From the NCBI GenBank assembly GCA_023213395.1, contig CM041465.1, positions 220,913,741 through 220,977,740 on the forward strand: 64,000 bases of DNA. Direction: 5' to 3'. Position numbers and translations under genes: made by a program. Source of the stretch: Cycas panzhihuaensis (lineage: Eukaryota > Cycadophyta). The notes beneath the pieces were generated by a model that worked only from the letters and a program-made list of their open reading frames with translations, did no database searches and was not told where the DNA came from. Below, piece by piece: positions 1 through 10,858 of this stretch; the stretch's first letter is position 1, and each line of letters opens with the position of its first letter.

Positions 1-496
1 GTGGGTTCCTTTTAATCTTTGAAAAATGAAGGTAAGAGAACCACTTGCATGAAAATGGACATCAAGCACCAAGTGTTGGGACTTTAAATTAGTCGCAATG
101 ATCAAAAGAAAAAGTGATTTTTATTAAGTACAAAGTGTATTTGAACCCTCTTTGAGACTAGGGGCATTAGGTCACCATGCAAGGTGCCTTAAAAGTGTTT
201 TAAAAATTAGTGATAAGTATCACTTTTTGATATAAAAACACTTAAAATCACTTCATAAGGAAAATGCTGTTCCAAATGATTTTGATGATCAGTTTGCTTC
301 TTGAAAAAAAAAAAGGAAGATAACCTTCAAGAAAGGATCGTTTTCGGTTTGGCAATGCCAGAGCTCTATTGACAGAGTGTGATGCCACTTCCTTTCAATG
401 TAATTGACTCATAAAAGTCACAGCATGTCTTCACTTGAATTTAGCAGCATAGACTTCAGTGTTTAGATTTACCAGGCAGATTTCATATTTGCCAAG

Positions 497-769
497 CAGA
501 TTTCATAACAGCACAGAGGCAAATTTCATAACAACACAGAGGCAGATCTTACAATAGCACAGAGGCAGATTTTATAACAGCACAGAGGCAGATTTCATAA
601 CAGCACAGAGGCAGATCTTACAATAGCACAGAGGCAGATCTTACAATAGCACAGAGGCAGATTTTATAACACAGAGGCAGATTTTATAACAGCACAGAGG
701 CAGATTTTATAATAGCACAGAGGCAGATTTTATAACAGCACAGAGGCAGATATTATAACAGCACAGAGG
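497..769. repeat. 23-bp minisatellite, 12 units
   Basis: A head-to-tail array lies inside the leader of element E. Eleven units are 23 bp and one is 20 bp (3 bp lost near 670), which adds up exactly to 273 bp. Each unit starts CAGAT and ends GCACAGAGG, with variants TTTCATAACA, CTTACAATA and TTTTATAACA between. Related half-units (accaggca, agcatgcacagat) flank both sides. The matching leader of element C has no such array, so it expanded in E or was lost in C. Confidence 0.95.
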
Positions 770-1229
770 AACCAGATTTACCAGGCATGCACAGATTTAC
801 CAGCATGCACAGATGATACCAACATGCACAGACTAAAAATCAATTACCAGGCACTAGAAATCACTGGAAATCACTGAAAATGAGTTCTTAGTGCTAAAAG
901 AACAACAGATCTGAGCTTAAACCAACTTTTAATTGTAGATCTGAGTGCAAATATCAACAAAATAGTTTTTTTTTTTAAATAAATCACTATTTGTAACAGT
1001 AATATGTGCTGTACCCAACAGGCCCTTTGTCTGGAAAAAAAAATTCAGATCTGAGATGTACTTGCTCCAGCCTGCAAATTTATCTCCAAAAGCTTGAACC
1101 TGCAAAAAAAACTTCAAACAAACCTTGGATGGCCTTCGGAATGCGAAGGTCGTCACCAAGTGTTTGTAGGCTTTCTCCAGATCTCCTTGAGCAGCTGCAA
1201 AACATAACAGAGGGAGCTAGTCTCCTCTT

Positions 1230-1241
1230 ACTCTGATACCA
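1230..1241 (-). promoter_or_regulatory. Primer binding site of element E (tRNA-iMet)
   Basis: On the minus strand this reads TGGTATCAGAGT, one mismatch from the plant initiator-Met tRNA complement TGGTATCAGAGC. Two bases separate it from the LTR edge at 1244, as in element C. Confidence 0.85.
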
Positions 1242-1243
1242 AA

Positions 1244-1765
1244 TGTGAAAAGAGGCTAGATGGCCTCAACAGTCCCTAGATCTAGAAACTAGGATCACTC
1301 TAGTTCTAGTTGTAGAAATACAAACAAGTATAATAATCTCAAGGTAAAGAGAAAGCAAAGAGACAAAACATGAATGAAGGAGCAAGAGAAAATGATACCC
1401 AATATGTGGAGTTGGAATTGGTCCAACCTCCAAAGAATGAACAGTTTGATTAGCAACCGACAAGATAACAATCTGACTCCAACTCTCTTATAAGACAATG
1501 AGAAAAGGTCTCATTATATAGAGTGAGATGAGCGACCTAAGGCCTTGGATGTTTGACAAGTGTCAAACATCCAAGATACATGCCTTGCATGTTGGACGTG
1601 TCCTTTTGGGCTCTCATGTGAGCAAAAATGCATGAGGGTCCATTTGACCCTTTAGTGACAACGTTGTGTCACTAGAAAGAATGTGGGTGTCCCTAAAGTA
1701 AAAAGTACACATATTACATGAAAATTAAGGTACATTATCTTAACATGTAAACATAAGGTTTAACA
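1244..1765 (-). repeat. 5' LTR of element E
   Basis: The LTR runs from TGTGAAAAGAGG to GGTTTAACA (plus strand), with TG...CA ends. It contains the same TATA region and TTTGACA/TGTCAAA palindrome (about 1550-1575) as the C-family LTRs at 5567 and 15372. It is clearly older or more diverged than those. Confidence 0.88.
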
Positions 1766-1978
1766 CTAAGATCCAAAGCAATAAATTCCATTTTAAGAAG
1801 ATTGCAAAAACTTTTTCATCTATTTTAGAGCATATGTTCACTATTTCAAAATCTTTGAAATAGTTGTAGAGACAACTTGATAAAATAGAAAAATATTAAT
1901 CAAGGCATAAACACTTTTAGCATCTAGTGACGTTTCAAGTTTCAAGCAACAAATCAGCATATAATCAAACATGGTCCA
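1766..1978. other. Spacer between E and A, no gene seen
   Basis: This AT-rich sequence is the left flank of element A. The bases gtcca at 1974-1978 pair with atcca at 27831-27835 as the probable target duplication of A (4 of 5 identical). Nothing else is recognisable. Confidence 0.6.
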
Positions 1979-2138
1979 TGTAGGAATCAGCTTGTGTGAC
2001 AAATGTCTTACATGCAATTAGACATTCAACATGAATGACAAGTGTCCTGCATGCAAAGAAAGGGAATGGGGGTATGACACTCAATTATTAGAAGCTAGGC
2101 CTAAGTTTACAACTTATGAATAAATATTATTCCTAACA
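1979..2138 (-). repeat. 3' LTR of element A (with internal deletion)
   Basis: It runs from TGTAGGAATC to TTCCTAACA and matches 27606-27830, except that about 60 bp after the first 8 bases are missing. It carries two GACAAGTGTC-like motifs. Confidence 0.9.
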
Positions 2139-2150
2139 CCCCCCCCCCAA
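2139..2150 (-). other. Polypurine tract of element A
   Basis: Ten C in a row on the plus strand (TTGGGGGGGGGG on the element strand) abut the 3' LTR exactly. This is where plus-strand DNA synthesis of a retroelement is primed. Confidence 0.88.
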
Positions 2151-5100
2151 TAATGTTTATTCTCTCTGCCTTACTCCAATTTGGTCTCTGAACTACTAGA
2201 ACTTTTGTTTTCCAAGTGGTTTGGCGAAGACATCTGTTATTTCTTCTTTGCTTGGATAATATAGTAACTCAATCTCCTTCTACTACACTTTTTCTTTGCT
2301 ACAGTGACAATACACCTCTATATGTTTAATTCTAGCATGAAATACTAGATTTTTTGTCATCTTGATGGTGTTCTGATTGTCATAGAATATTGGAGTAGGA
2401 GAGGATTGTACTTGATTCAACTCTTCCAACATTCTTCTAAGCTAGATTTTCTCACACAAAGTACTTACAACTTTATATTCAACTTCTGTTGAGGACAACA
2501 TTATTGTGGGTTGTTTCTTATTGCACTAAGAGATGATACATGTACCTAGACTAAAACAGTAACAAGAGTTGGATTACCTGTCATTGACTTCCCTAACCTG
2601 AATTTATGTATCTACTCAATTTGATATTTTGAACTTTTGAATACTGTAAACCCAAATTTAGGATTTCTTTGATATATCTTAGAATCCTCTTAACTGCCCT
2701 CCAATGAACCTCTTTGGGGGTTGTCATGAATTGACAAATTATTCCCATAGCATATATAATACCAAACTTGGTGGTTATTAAATAGATTAGGTTACCCACC
2801 AGTCTCTTACATATAGAGTTTCATCCATTGGTTTGCCTTCTTCATCTACAATATTTTTTTTTCCTACTTCCATTGGTGTGGCGATAGGTTTGCAATTTTC
2901 CATGTTGAAGCCCTCTAGAAGCCTTTTTACGTACTTAGCTTGAGATAGAAAAGTGCCATTATGTTGCTAATCTATTTCAATTCCTAGATAGTAGTGTAGA
3001 AGTCCCATATATATCATTTTAAAGGATTTACATGGTGTTTGTTTTGCATCTTGTATCCATCCATTGTTATTGCCTATGATGAAGAGATCATCCATGTATA
3101 AGACAATTATTGTGATTTTCTTGTCTTTTGTTTTGTGAACATAGAGACTAGAGTCTACTTCACATCATGTGAACCCATTCTGTTTTAAATGCTAGTCAAT
3201 GTTATCATACCAGAATCTTGGGGCTTGTTTGAGTCCATACAAAGATTTTTTGAGTTTGAGACGAGATGTGCTTCTCCACTCTTTGCATAACGAGGAGGTT
3301 GCTCCATGTAATCTTCTTATGATAGATCACCATCGAGAAATGCTCCTTTTACATCCATCTAATATACTTTCCAGCCATACTGGACTGCAATTGCTATGAC
3401 TGTTCTAACAGTGATCATTTTTGCTGCTAGAGCAAAAGTCTCTTTGTAATCACTTCCATTTGTTTGAGTGATGCCATGTGCACCTAGACAAGCTTTGTGT
3501 TTTTGAATTGTTCCATCTGACCTCTCCTTAGTCTTAAAGACCCATTTGCACCCCACAATGGGTTTATATATAAGAGGTGGAACCAAGTCCCAAATGTTGT
3601 TTCTGTAAATTATATCAATTTCTTCATTCATAGCTTTGATCCATTTTTTATCCTTGCCAACCTCTTTATAAGTTAGAGGCTCATCATTATAAAAGAAAGA
3701 ATGTTGTACTTGACTCCCAGTCCTCCCTTGTTCTAAGTGTTCAATATTTTGGGTTACTAAATCTTGCAATCTTGGTAATCTTCTTGTAGTAATCTAATTT
3801 TGATTGATGCTTTGATTGTTATCTTGGACATCTGTTGAAGCTTTGGGAGTTGCTAACAAGCAAGCTATATCTTGTTGTGGTGCAATTTCTTCCTTTTCTA
3901 TCATCTGTGGATGCAAAGATGAGGATTCCTCAATCATGCTTATGGATGAAGACTCATCAAATATTACATCTCTGCTTATGATTATTTTGTTTGTTTTCAA
4001 ATCCACACATCTATATGCTTTGAATTTTTCACTTTACCCTACAAGGATGCATCTAATACTTTTATTGTCCAACTTTTTCTTTCCTCCTCTAGTATGTGGA
4101 CATAAATTGTACAACCAAAGACTCATAGATGTTAGATGTTCGATTTCCTTCATGTCCAAGCTTCTTTGGGAGTTGTTTCTTTTAAATCTTTAGTAGGACT
4201 TCTATTGAAAAGATAGTTGTATTTGCAACTTCTACCTAATATTTGTTTGAAACATCTCTTCCTTTCAACAAAGTTCTACGCATTTCCATGATGATCCTAT
4301 TCTTCCTTTCTACAATTCTATTTGATTAAGGAGTGTATGCAGCCGTGAGTTGCCTTTTGAGTCCATGAGCTTTGCAATACCTATAGAAGTCGTTGGATAT
4401 GAATTCCCCCCAATTGTCCATCCTCAAAACCTTGATCCTTTTATCACTTTTCCTTTCAACATGTGCTCTAAATTCTTTTAAGATATTGAAAGCTTTTGAC
4501 TTGTTCTTGAGAAAGTATAACCATACTTTTCTTTTAGAATCATCTATAAATGTCAAAAAATATTTTGCCCCTCCTATGGAAGTAGGTGCGACTAGATGAC
4601 AAATGTCGCTATGAATCAACTCTTAGTTTGAGACCTCTAAGTACTTAGGGAAACTTTGTCTACATTGCTTACCTAAAATGCATCCTTCACATACTAATTG
4701 TGGTATTGATATAGAATGGGAGACCCTTCACCATGTTATGTTTTTTTGAGTTGAGATAGACAATCATAAGAAAAATGACAATACCTCAAATGCTAGATTT
4801 CACTATTTTCAACTTTATCATTTACAAACTGAGCGTGAATGGCTGGTGTGGCCAAAAATTTGTAGAGGCCATCTACTTCAACTCCTTCTCCTCTGACTTT
4901 GGAGTCTTGATTTTTGTCTACAATGAGACATTTTCGATCTTCAAATTCAACTTTGAGATTTTTCTTCGTCATATGAGATACAGACAGCAAGTTCTTTTTA
5001 AGTCTGGGAACATACAAGACATTTCCTACTTTATTTACATTTCCATCATTCATTTTTACAAGAATAATTCCTATGCCTTGGAAAGAATGAATGGTATCAT

Positions 5101-5224
5101 CCCCAAGCTCTACCGTAGCATTGGTCTTATATGTCTTGAAGCTTTCAAACCAATCTCATTCAAGTGTCATATGATGAGATGGCCCCAAATTGATGAATCA
5201 GTTGTCCTTGGAGTTGACTTGTGA
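2151..5224 (-). pseudogene. pol: Element A pol relic (protease end, integrase, RT, RNase H)
   Basis: Read from right to left on the minus strand. The protease/pre-integrase part is at 4793-5053 (YVPRLKKNLLSVSHM). The integrase core is at about 4260-4619, with the acidic residues still present: Asp in HSDIC, Asp in RMDNWGEF, Glu in VERKNR. A linker is at 3794-4190. RT is at about 2800-3769 (GCKWVFKTK; MDVKGAFLDGD; the active-site box is YMDDLFIIG where copia has YVDD). The RNase H region is at about 2151-2800 (RAVKRILRYIK). The frame is broken by many stops and shifts, for example a stop replacing Gln before SNRIVERKNR and a stop before MDVKG. Function is certain for the family; this copy is dead. 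Confidence 0.88.
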
Positions 5225-5561
5225 TGACAAGGTCATAAAGAAGGTTGTCTCTTTGTTGTTGTCATCCTCTTTTTCTTCCTCCATTGTAATTCCCAATAAC
5301 TCTCTTGCCTCGGGCTATATCTGCCTTCTTGTACCTACAATCTTTTGCAAAATGGCCCACTTTTCCACAATAAAAACACATAATTCTTTGAGATGTAAAC
5401 CTTTGGGGTGGAGTTGTGTTTCTCTGTGCTCAACCTCTATTTTAACTCATAAAACCTCCCCTAATTTGGGTTTGTATAACCCTTCCTTAGATTTTAGCCT
5501 TGGAGGCGAAGGCATTTTCTAGGTCAGCCTCTTCATAATTCATTTTCCTTTGCTCAAAGTG
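5225..5561 (-). pseudogene. gag: Element A gag, C-terminal piece with zinc knuckle
   Basis: The minus strand at 5341-5384 encodes an intact CCHC knuckle (CFYCGKVGHFAKDC), the nucleic-acid-binding tail of copia Gag. The coding frame runs rightward to 5561, where element C is inserted. Across C it resumes at 15931 in the same frame once one GAGTA copy is removed. Downstream (5225-5330) the frame decays toward the protease. Confidence 0.85.
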
Positions 5562-5566
5562 GAGTA
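5562..5566. repeat. Target site duplication of element C, left copy (GAGTA)
   Basis: It is identical to 15926-15930 and flanks both ends of element C. Confidence 0.95.
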
Positions 5567-6118
5567 TGTGAAAAGAGGCCTAATGGCCTCACAGTCCCAA
5601 GATCTAGAAGCTAGGATCACTCTAGTTCTAGAAGCACAAATACTTAACAAATATAATACTCTCAAGGTAAAAGAAAGCATAAGAGACAAAGCATAAAATG
5701 AAGAAGCAAGAGAAATGATACCCAATGTGTGGAGTTGGAATTGGTCCAACCTCCAAAGAATAAACAGTTTGATTAGCAAGCGGCGACATAACAATCTGAC
5801 TCCAACTCTCTTATGAGACAATGAGAAGAGGTCTCATTATATAGGCGAAATGAGAGACCTAAGGCCTTGGATGTTTGACAAGTGTCAAACATCCAAGATA
5901 CATGCCTTACATGTAGGACATGTGTCCTTTTGGGCTCTCATGTGAGCAAAAATGCATGAGGGTCCATTTGACCCTTTAATGACAACGTTGTGTCACTAGA
6001 AAGAATGTGGGCGTGCACTTTATCACTTAAGTGATAAGTCACCCCTAAAGTACAAAAGTACACATATTACATAAAAATTAAAGTACATAACCTTAACATG
6101 TAAACATAAGGTTTAACA
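5567..6118 (-). repeat. 3' LTR of element C
   Basis: It is 552 bp, TGTGAAAAGAGG to GGTTTAACA on the plus strand. On the element strand a TATATAA box is at 5837-5843. A 32-bp near-perfect palindrome (15-bp arms, 2-bp centre) is at 5866-5897, and a perfect 16-bp palindrome, TATCACTTAAGTGATA, at 6021-6036. Confidence 0.95.
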
Positions 6119-6125
6119 CCCCCTT
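6119..6125 (-). other. Polypurine tract of element C
   Basis: AAGGGGG on the minus strand touches the LTR start TGTTAAACC. Confidence 0.9.
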
Positions 6126-6126
6126 A

Positions 6127-6778
6127 CTGTTTACAATGTTAAGTCGGACACCAAGACGATCTCTGAATTTTACAAACTTTTCTCTATCAAGAGGCTTGGT
6201 AAAGATATTTGTTGTCTGCTCCTCTGTAAGTATGTACTGGAGATTGATCTCACCATTCTGCACATGCTCTCTAATGAAGTGATGGTGAACCTCAATGTTC
6301 GTGCATGAAAAACTGGATTCTTAGCTAACTTGAGTACACTTTGATTGTCACAATGTATCCTGGTGGGGTGACCCTGCTCAAGTCCAAGTTCCCCAAGAAT
6401 CCGACATAGCTAGATAGCCTCACAAGCTGCGCTGACTGCAGCTTTGTACTCTACTTTGGTGGAGGACAAGGTAACATTGGGATGCTTCTTGCAACTCCAC
6501 GAAACAACTGTTGAACCAAGGGAAAAATAGTATCCCGAGGTTGATCTCCTGCTATCTTGGCAACCGGCCCAATCAGAATCTGAGAACCCTTCCAGAGTGA
6601 AGTTCTCATTATGCGCATACTCAAGGCCATGCTGCAATGTGGCTTTTATGTATTTAAGTATGCGTTTAACTGCATTCCAATGTATCTGATTGGGTTGAGA
6701 CATGTATCGTGAACAAATCCCAACTGCAAATGAAATGTCCGATCGAGTGTTGGTGAGATAAATGAGGCTTCCAATCAA
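6127..6778 (-). pseudogene. pol: Element C RNase H domain
   Basis: The 122-residue open stretch at 6410-6778 shows the copia RNase H pattern: GSLIYLTNTRSDISFAVG, HWNAVKRILKYIKAT, FSDSDWAGCQDSRRSTSGY and LSSTKVEYKA. The acidic catalytic region (DSDWAG, and Glu of STKVEY) is present. A stop (TAG, about 6779) splits it from RT, and another stop follows EAI at 6409. To its left the C-terminal part (CDNQSVLKLAKNPVFHART) continues with a shift to about 6160. RNase H removes the RNA template during reverse transcription. Confidence 0.88.
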
Positions 6779-7465
6779 CTACCAGTAAAGTGTGAGATCT
6801 GCCTGTGCAGCTTCCTCATTGAGAGTAAGCTTAGATCCATTCTCCATTGGTGCAGGCGCTAGTTTGCAGTCGTGCATCCTGAACCGCTGCAAAATGTCCC
6901 AAGAGTAATTTGCTTGGGAGATGAAGATATAGCCTGGCTGTTGCCATATCTCAAAGCCTAAAAAGTAATGCAGAAGTCCAAGATCTGTCATCTCGAAACT
7001 TCTCTTCAAGTCATCTTGGAGAATATGTATCATCTTAGTCTCACTGCCAGTGATCACTAAGTCATCTACATACAAGGCAACAAAAATGACATGGTTCTTT
7101 TCATGTTTTATATACAGATTAGGATCTGAAGTAGATCGATGAAACCCATGTCTTAAGAAGTACTCATCGATCTTTAAGTACCATGCTCTTGGAGCTTGTT
7201 TCAAGCCATATAACGCCTTTTTTAGACGATATACAAAATGCTCCTTGCCTTGTACTTTGTAACCGGGAGGTTGCTCCAAATATACCTCCTCCTGAAGATC
7301 GCCATTAAGAAAGGCGCTCTTCACGTCCATCTGATAGACTGGCCATTTGCATTGAGCAGCTAAGACAAAGATGAGTCTGATGGTGTTGATAGTTGCCACT
7401 GGTGCAAAAGTTTCCTCATAGTCTATGCCTTCTTTTTGTTTGAATCCTTTTGCCACAAGGCGCAC
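6779..7465 (-). pseudogene. pol: Element C reverse transcriptase core
   Basis: There are 228 codons without a stop. Visible motifs are [31 protein letters not shown] (first catalytic Asp), [14 protein letters not shown] and [11 protein letters not shown] (the two Asp of YVDD). All three metal-binding Asp residues are kept. It belongs to one polyprotein with the integrase at 7748-9010 but is separated by at least two frameshifts (about 7730 and 7985) and a stop near 7532. This is the family's copy-making enzyme; this copy is inactive as a polyprotein. Confidence 0.92.
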
Positions 7466-7985
7466 CTTCTGCCGTTTGAGTGAACCATCATAATGGAATT
7501 TGGTCTTGTAGACCCATTTGCAACTGATTGCCTATTTGTGTTTAAGCAATTCAACCAAATTCCAAGTACCATTCTTTTCAATAGAATGGATTTCTTCATC
7601 CATGGCAGCCTTCCAATTTTCATTTTTAGAAGCCTCCTCAAAAGTGGAAGGCTCATCAACACAAAGCACTTCAGCCATAAGTGCATAATTGGTCTCTTCT
7701 TGGATATTTTGATGGACGTTTTCCTTCAATGATGTGGTCGTCCTGAACTATTTGTGTGTACCATTTTGGTAACTTTTGAATCGAAGTAACTTGAACCTCA
7801 AGATCTTCTGGTCTAAGTGGTTGGTCAACAAAAGATGTGCTTGGATCAAGTGGAGCCAGATCAGATGATGTGGACGGTCCAGCAGGTGCAGATGATGTAC
7901 ATGGTGTAGAAGATTGAGAGGGAAGGAAGGCCTCAACAATCTTCTTGCCTTTGTCAATGGGAGGTTGCATGGATGCTGTTTGCAA
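7466..7985 (-). pseudogene. pol: Element C integrase-RT linker and RT N-terminus
   Basis: Two overlapping frames carry the continuation. 7671-7985 is a Ser/Pro/Thr-rich linker ending LPKWYTQIV. 7532-7729 gives ALMAEVLCVDEPSTFEEA and WKAAMDEEIHSIEKNGTWNL, the usual start of copia RT. A frameshift near 7730 and a stop after LLKHK lie between them and the RT core. Confidence 0.82.
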
Positions 7986-9010
7986 CTCCTTATGATCTTC
8001 TTCAGCAAAAGATGCATTTTCTTCCCTAAGGGATCATACAACTTGTAGGCTTTGGTGTGAATGGCATATCCTACAAAGATGCATTTTAGACTATGCTTGT
8101 CTAATTTCTCCCTTTGTTGATCAGGAATGTGCATATAAGCAATGCACCCAAAAGTCCTCAAATGACTGACAATAGGCTTTTTGCCAGACCATGCCTCCTC
8201 GGGTGTCATATCGGTGACTGTTGCGGTTGGACTGCGATTGGCCACATAGGCAACTGTGTGAAATGCTTCTGCCCAGTATGCTCGAGTGAGTCCTTGTGCA
8301 TGCATCATTGCTTTGGCTTTATTAGCCAAAGTTCTGTTCATTCTCTCAGAGACCCCATTTTGTTGAGGAGTGTGGGGAATAGTCAGTTGTCTCTGAATGC
8401 CATTATCCTTGCAGTATTGGGTGAATTCATTTGAAGTAAATTCACCTCCATTGTCTGTCCTTAATGTTTTGATTGAGTGGCCAAACTCATTTTCTACTTC
8501 AAGCTTGAATTCTTTGAATTTGGAAAAAGCTTCAGACTTGTGCTTGATGAAGTAGACCCCGACTTTGTGAGAAAAGTCATCAATGAAGGAGATGTAATAC
8601 AAGGCTCCTCCAAAAGATGTTGTGGACATAGGTCCACACAAATCCGAATGTACCAACTGCAAAGGATGTAATGCACGCCACGCTTTGCCTTTAGGAAAAG
8701 GCAAGCGATGTTGAATTCCCATAATGCACGCTTCACAAAGACATTTTGTGCCATATATCTTTGGAAGCCCATATACCATATTCTTGTTGATCATCTGCCT
8801 CAAATTGTCTAAACTCAAATGGCCTAGACGTTGATGCCAAAGTTGCATCTTGGACAAGTATGGAGTGACAATTGAACCAGAGCAAGCAGAATCAAGTGTT
8901 ATATTATTTGCATCCAATTTGTAGAGGCCTTGATCCTCATAGCCAACAGCTACTACTTGGTCATCTTTGTCACTGATTATACATTTCCCATTTCTGAACA
9001 AGACACTCAT
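7748..9010 (-). pseudogene. pol: Element C integrase
   Basis: This is the longest open frame in the window (420 codons). The HHCC zinc domain is at residues 59-95 (WHQRLGH...CLCEAC). The catalytic core is at about residues 118-290: Asp123 in HSDLCGP, Asp186 in RTDNGGEF and Glu222 in NGVSERMNR, the exact D,D-35-E spacing. GKx-type C-terminal sequence follows (HLRTFGCIAYMHIP, KCIFVGYA). After about residue 330 (position 8020) the frame slips and the tail (HLLLKKII...) is out of register, so the real linker continues in the next frame. Integrase joins the DNA copy to the chromosome. The 5-bp duplications here agree with this class. Confidence 0.92.
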
Positions 9011-9300
9011 CTATTGCTTGTCCAACTTGCTAACAGATAGTAAGTTCTTGTCCATTGAAGGTATAAAGTAGACATTGCCAGCGGAAAATGAGGAGGAAGG
9101 ATTTGATGAAGAATGAAATGGAGTTATTGTGCCTACTCCAGAAATTTTAACAGATTGATTGTTCCCAAAGGTCACTGATTGACCTTTACCTTCCTTGATG
9201 TTGGTGAGGAGCTCTTTACTTCCAGTCATGTGTTGTGAAGTTCCAAAATCAATAATCCAAGTTTCATCAACCTTGGATGTTTGATATACACAAAACAGTT
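9011..9300 (-). pseudogene. pol: Element C protease
   Basis: The minus strand near 9225-9275 reads TWIIDFGTSQHMTG. The catalytic Asp is kept, but the normal D-S/T-G has become D-F-G. The following stretch (9011-9229) has SAGNVYFIPSMDKNLLSVS, the usual protease-to-integrase junction. A stop at 9009 separates it from the integrase frame. It would cut the polyprotein; the Phe replacement should disable it. Confidence 0.8.
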
Positions 9301-10302
9301 TGTCTTCATCTGCAAACTAATTAAAGTGGCGTTGATTGCCACCTCTAAAACCCCCGCTTCCTCTTTGACCTCCTCGATAGGCACCTCGATTTGGTCGAGG
9401 GGCTTCTTCTTCTTCTTGTTATTCTTTGAAATCTTTGTTGGTATTGCTGACGTGGCTGATGTTGTCGCTGATTTGGTTGACGTGGTTGTTGCTGCTGTGG
9501 ACGTAGATTTGCTTGCTTTTTTTGACAATCAGGTGCTATGTGGCCAGGTTTGCCACAATAATGACATACAACATTGGTCCTTGAAGACCCAATGTTCATG
9601 TTCCCAAACTGCTTTGAAAGTGCAGGTTTGGGGTGCTGTTTTGCCTTTGAGTTGGCCGTGAATGCACCTGATGTAGATGGTTCCTCCTCATTATCTTTGG
9701 TGTAGATTTGTTCTTCTTGAAGTAATAGACTTTCAAATTCATTGAATGTAATTCTTTTGAGAGAATCATCTCTTGTAGTAGATGAAATGAAGCCATTGTA
9801 GTCCTTTGGCAAAGCTTTGGTGATAGATGTAATCAGTTCATCTCTCGTTGCTGGACTACCTAGTGTGTTCAACTCATTACACACCTCCTTGATGGAGAAA
9901 AGAAAAGCCGACATTGACTTGACAAACTTTATAGAATACAATTTGGCTTCAACCATTAAAATGCAAACTTCATCTCGCCTTTCATACAATGAGGACAAAA
10001 TGTCCCAAGCTTCCTTAGAAGTTTTAGCACAAGCAATGTTTTGATCTACATGCACATCAACAATCATATGAAAAAATGCCAAAGCGATTTCATCTTTGGC
10101 TTCCCAAGCAGCAACTAAAGCATCATCAGGTTGCGATTACATTGCCATTGATAACAGTTTCAGGTTGAGGTAGTCTCCCAGAAACATAACTCCAAAATTC
10201 ATTCATGATCAGCAAATTCTGAGTGAGTCTCTTCCATTCTTAATAGTTATCTTGACCTGTTAATCAAATGGTGCATGCATTTAGCATGTTGATAGCAGCC
10301 AT
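9301..10302 (-). pseudogene. gag: Element C gag
   Basis: A start codon at 10302 is followed by AAINMLNA and, after stops at about 10264 and 10240, by EWKRLTQNLLIMNEFW. The main open part (9345-10082) holds the copia gag core (SKEAWDILSSLYERRDE; DELITSITKALP) and one CCHC knuckle, CHYCGKPGHIAPDC, at about 9520-9562. A Gln/Arg-rich tail follows, and there the frame shifts (ORF ends 9345, alternative 9226-9528). Gag forms the particle that packages the RNA. Confidence 0.88.
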
Positions 10303-10853
10303 GTTTCAGTTATAAGGCTTGAAGCTAACAGATAACTTGAAAACTCAAAGCTTTCGTCGCTTAAGTTCCACCTTCTAACGAAACCAACAGTCCTGATCTT
10401 ACTAGAAGATCCAACAACTGAATTGAATGATGAGGGGTGGAGGACTAGGCTATGGAGTTGGTCCAACTCTGATCTTATAGAGGAGATCCAACAGTTGGCC
10501 AAGTTAAATCTAGGACAAGGCAGGTAGGGTTGATCTGCATGGACGTACCATGCTTTCCCTGGGATTCACAGCCCCAATAACACCCTTTTTGAACCTCCTT
10601 TCCCTCAAGCAACCTTAATTGTCGTGCACTAACCGTATGGTCGGTTGGTCCCCTAGGGAATACACCAAGCTTAAGGTTATTTCAGAGGCAAGGTTTGAAC
10701 CTTTTTCGGGCCTCTCCAACAAGATTTTAAGTCGCTTTTTAGAAGTTTTAAAGTGAACTTAAATTTATTTTACTTGGATGACGTACTTATGAGAATGCTT
10801 GATTTAAGCGTTACAATGAAAGTGGCTTCAAAAAGAAGCAATTTTAGTACATC
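10303..10853 (-). other. Element C leader, part next to gag
   Basis: This is untranslated leader with no convincing coding sequence. It ends at the insertion point of D1 (AATAT at 10854-10858) and continues at 13890. Confidence 0.7.
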
Positions 10854-10858
10854 AATAT

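Larger units (their letters stand above)
1..1765 (-). mobile_element. Element E: 5' end of a C-family copia-type LTR retrotransposon (partial)
   Basis: This is the 5' LTR and untranslated leader of an element that runs leftward out of the window. The LTR (1244-1765) and the leader next to it match the 5' LTR and leader of element C: 1097-1241 matches 15223-15369, and 1-230 matches about 14055-14265. The orientation follows from the primer site, which lies on the left side of the LTR and reads on the minus strand. No coding sequence of E is inside the window, so its proteins cannot be judged. The LTR has lost about 29 bp around 1690 relative to C. Short open frames in the leader (929-1159, 1006-1236) do not look like proteins. 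Confidence 0.8.

Noticed and set aside
497-769. CRISPR-like array
   Set aside because: Units are contiguous without unique spacers, in a plant element leader; it is a minisatellite.
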